Shown here piece after piece: positions 62,355-64,000 of a stretch of 64,000 nucleotides of DNA. A model generated the notes under the pieces. The model was given only the letters and a program-made list of their open reading frames with translations. It searched no databases and was not told where the DNA came from. The position numbers and the translations under genes are program-made. The number at the start of each line of letters is the position of its first letter. The stretch's first letter is position 1. Source of the stretch: Bacteroidales bacterium (GTDB lineage Bacteria; Bacteroidota; Bacteroidia; Bacteroidales; F082); NCBI GenBank assembly GCA_900769945.1, contig CAAGIO010000022.1:155798-219797 (forward strand), written 5' to 3'.

Positions 62355-62440
62355 ACGCCCACTTCAGCCTGCGGAAAGGGGAAAAACTATCCTTCCATTT
62401 CTCACTCTTAAAAGCTAATATTGCCGTTGCTACGAGAAGA

Positions 62441-62480
62441 AAACCCAAAGTATGTACAGCACTACTTTGGGTATTTTATT
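62441..62480. terminator. Terminator at the trailing end of the CRISPR array
   Basis: A perfect 9-bp stem ACCCAAAGT (62443-62451) / ACTTTGGGT (62464-62472). On the minus strand it runs into TTTTC, where the array transcript would end; on the plus strand it runs into ATTTTATT. Confidence 0.6.
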
Positions 62481-62535
62481 CTTCCATCATTCCTCATTCC
62501 AAACCGCCACACTTCTCTCATACTTTTCTACTTCT

Positions 62536-62571
62536 CTTATACATGAGTAGAAATTCACGTATGTTTACAAC
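62536..62571 (-). repeat. Degenerate terminal CRISPR repeat
   Basis: The leftmost repeat has CTTAT in place of GATCT at its plus-strand start, which breaks the crRNA stem. Degeneration at this end marks it as the trailer (oldest) end of the array. Confidence 0.85.
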
Positions 62572-63561
62572 TCATTATGGGTGTTATGGAAACTTCTGAA
62601 CGATCTACATGAGTAGAAATTCATGTGTGTTTACAACTTTTTGCATCTCATTCCGATATTATTGGTAGATCTACATGAGTAGAAATTCACGTGTATTTAC
62701 AACGCGATAGCAGGAGCAGTAATAGGCTTTTGCGATCTACATGAGTAAAAATTCACGTATGTTTACAACAACGCGCTCCGCTTGTTTTGCGCACAAGACG
62801 ATCTACATGAGTAGAAATACACGTGTGTTTACAACAAGAAAATAAATCAATATTCTTTAAAAAAGGATCTACATGAGTAGAAATTCACGTGTATTTACAA
62901 CTATTATCGGTATTAAAACTTGGAGTAGAATGATCTACATGAGTAGAAATTCACGTGTATTTACTACAGTTGATGGTCCAGTTAGTGACGAAGATGGGAT
63001 CTACATGAGTAGAAATTCACGTGTGTTTACAACTGCAAGCAAGAACAAAAACAACTTCAACCGGATCTACATGAGTAGAAATTCATGTGTGTTTACAACG
63101 TGTCAAAGAAGTTTGTGACATTCTTTCTGGATCTACATGAGTAGAAATTCACGTGTGTTTACAACTTGAAGGAAATTATAAAGATCGAAGAAGAAGATCT
63201 ACATGAGTAGAAATTCACGTGTGTTTACAACGAATTGCACTTACTCTGAATAGAGAAGTTGGATCTACATGAGTAGAAATTCACGTGTGTTTACAACGTT
63301 AAGGAAAATGATTATAGGGGCAACCCGGATCTACATGAGTATAAATTCACGTGTGTTTACAACTTTGTGTCACAATTAAAATGAAACAGATATGATCTAC
63401 ATGAGTAGAAATTCACGTGTGTTTACAACATATAAAAATCCTTGGAGTGATAATGCTGAGATCTACATGAGTAGAAATTCACGTGTGTTTACAACAAAAT
63501 GATGGCAATTGTATTTGGCTTCATAGATCTACATGAGTAGAAATTCACGTATGTTTACAGC

Positions 63562-63591
63562 GAAAGGGCTGAAAGGGTGAGGGTGCACGGT
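63562..63591 (-). repeat. Duplicated CRISPR spacer, copy 1
   Basis: This 30-base spacer (plus strand begins GAAAGGGCTGAAAGGGTGAG) is identical to the spacer at 63826-63855, four units away. The spacers and repeats around the two copies differ. Confidence 0.95.
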
Positions 63592-63825
63592 GATCTACAT
63601 GAGTAGAAATTTACGTGTGTTTACAACATTAACAAAAAAACAAAGAAGTTTAACAAAGATCTACATGAGTAGAAATTCACGTGTGTTTACAACTCTACGT
63701 GCCACGTCTCATTTACGCACGAAGATCTACATGAGTAGAAATTCACGTATGTTTACAACCACAGCCGTCATCGATAGCGACAACCCTCGGATCTACATGA
63801 GTAGAAATTCACGTATGTTTACAAC

Positions 63826-63855
63826 GAAAGGGCTGAAAGGGTGAGGGTGCACGGT
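63826..63855 (-). repeat. Duplicated CRISPR spacer, copy 2
   Basis: Identical over all 30 bases to the spacer at 63562-63591. It is flanked by GTATG-variant repeats, unlike copy 1, whose following repeat is GTGTG with a T at position 21. Confidence 0.95.
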
Positions 63856-64000
63856 GATCTACATGAGTAGAAATTCACGTATGTTTACAACGCAACAACA
63901 ATTATGGAGCGTGAGGGGAAGGATCTACATGAGTAGAAATTCACGTATGTTTACAACGCCGCAAAACCAACAAAACCCAACAAAGATCTACATGAGTAGA

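Larger units (their letters stand above)
62290..62535. other. Intergenic region before the CRISPR array
   Basis: 246 bases without a gene, holding two terminators (62320-62354 and 62441-62480). No cas gene remnant is seen in it. Confidence 0.6.
62536..64000 (-). CRISPR. Type V-A (Cas12a)-like CRISPR array, incomplete at right
   Basis: There are 23 repeats of 36 bases (the last cut at the window edge after 16 bases) and 22 spacers. Repeats start at 62536 and then every 66 bases to 63922, then at 63985. Spacers are 30 bases, except the last visible one at 63958-63984 (27 bases). Read on the minus strand the repeat starts GTTGTAAACACACGTG and ends AATTTCTACTCATGTAGAT plus C. That end is the Cas12a crRNA stem-loop (UCUAC / GUAGA around loop UCAU). 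The array is therefore transcribed right to left, with its leader and cas genes expected beyond base 64000. Variant repeats: GTATG instead of GTGTG in the 1st, 4th, 16th and 19th-22nd; stem changes in the 1st, 4th and 13th. Confidence 0.95.

Noticed and set aside
62770..62799. Inverted repeat CTTGT...ACAAG inside one spacer
   Set aside because: Five-base arms in a 30-base spacer are expected by chance and reflect the target, not array function.
62873..63844. Open frames in the array encoding repeated MSRNSRVFTT peptides
   Set aside because: They are a by-product of translating the 66-base CRISPR unit, which keeps frame because 66 is divisible by 3.

Overview
The window reads as a chromosomal segment of a Bacteroidota bacterium, most likely order Bacteroidales. 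Start sites are repeatedly preceded by the Bacteroidota promoter -7 box TAnnTTTG rather than by Shine-Dalgarno sites. The families also fit: a DUF4249 lipoprotein paired with a TonB-dependent receptor, a CarboxypepD_reg/DUF5686 protein, a DUF3332 protein, a one-domain RRM protein, an HhH/beta-barrel protein, a tricorn-type S41 protease and menaquinone genes. I cannot name a genus from the sequence alone.

Layout. 0-13.5 kb: the 3' half of dnaE, trxA, a DUF58 protein, two outer-membrane-type proteins on the minus strand, then a plus-strand run of DUF456, split transketolase (two coupled genes), C69 dipeptidase, rarA, menG, menA and msrC. 13.5-25 kb: a minus-strand cluster (uracil-DNA-glycosylase-like, GNAT, GH20 hexosaminidase), tRNA-Arg, an M48 protease, tRNA-Tyr, the DUF4249/TonB receptor pair, patB, a Ser-Pro-Pro tRNA operon and an alkaline phosphatase. 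25-36 kb: DUF3332, RRM protein, tRNA-Arg, Sua5, tRNA-Lys, speA, a BadF-type kinase, DUF5686, a thioesterase with an AlkZ-like protein, and an FKBP with a fucose-isomerase-like protein. 36.3-40.8 kb: a regulatory/stress-type accessory block (TetR, LiaF-like, flavodoxin, MerR-GyrI, stand-alone GyrI-like, GNAT-DUF3795 fusion). 41-62 kb: glmS, DUF5131, a FeoB whose G domain has lost its nucleotide-binding motifs, an acyltransferase, an AEC transporter, a nitroreductase, dgt, tsaD, a TamB-like protein, an AddA/RecB-like helicase-nuclease and the tricorn-type protease. 62.5-64 kb: a CRISPR array running off the right edge.

The array is the main accessory element. Read on the minus strand, its repeat ends in AATTTCTACTCATGTAGAT, the stem-loop signature of type V-A (Cas12a) crRNAs. 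It has 23 repeats (the left one degenerate, the right one cut by the window), 21 spacers of 30 nt and one of 27 nt. One spacer occurs twice. Repeat variants are ordered along the array, so the leader and any cas genes should lie to the right, outside the window. No cas gene is visible inside it.

The most unusual protein is the FeoB homologue at 43820-45904. Its transmembrane gate motifs are intact, but G1, G3 and G4 of the GTPase domain are broken, and a Cys-x3-Cys-x2-Cys motif sits at its N terminus. Most of the rest is housekeeping: t6A tRNA modification (sua5, tsaD), menaquinone, polyamine and amino-sugar synthesis, nucleotide and DNA maintenance.
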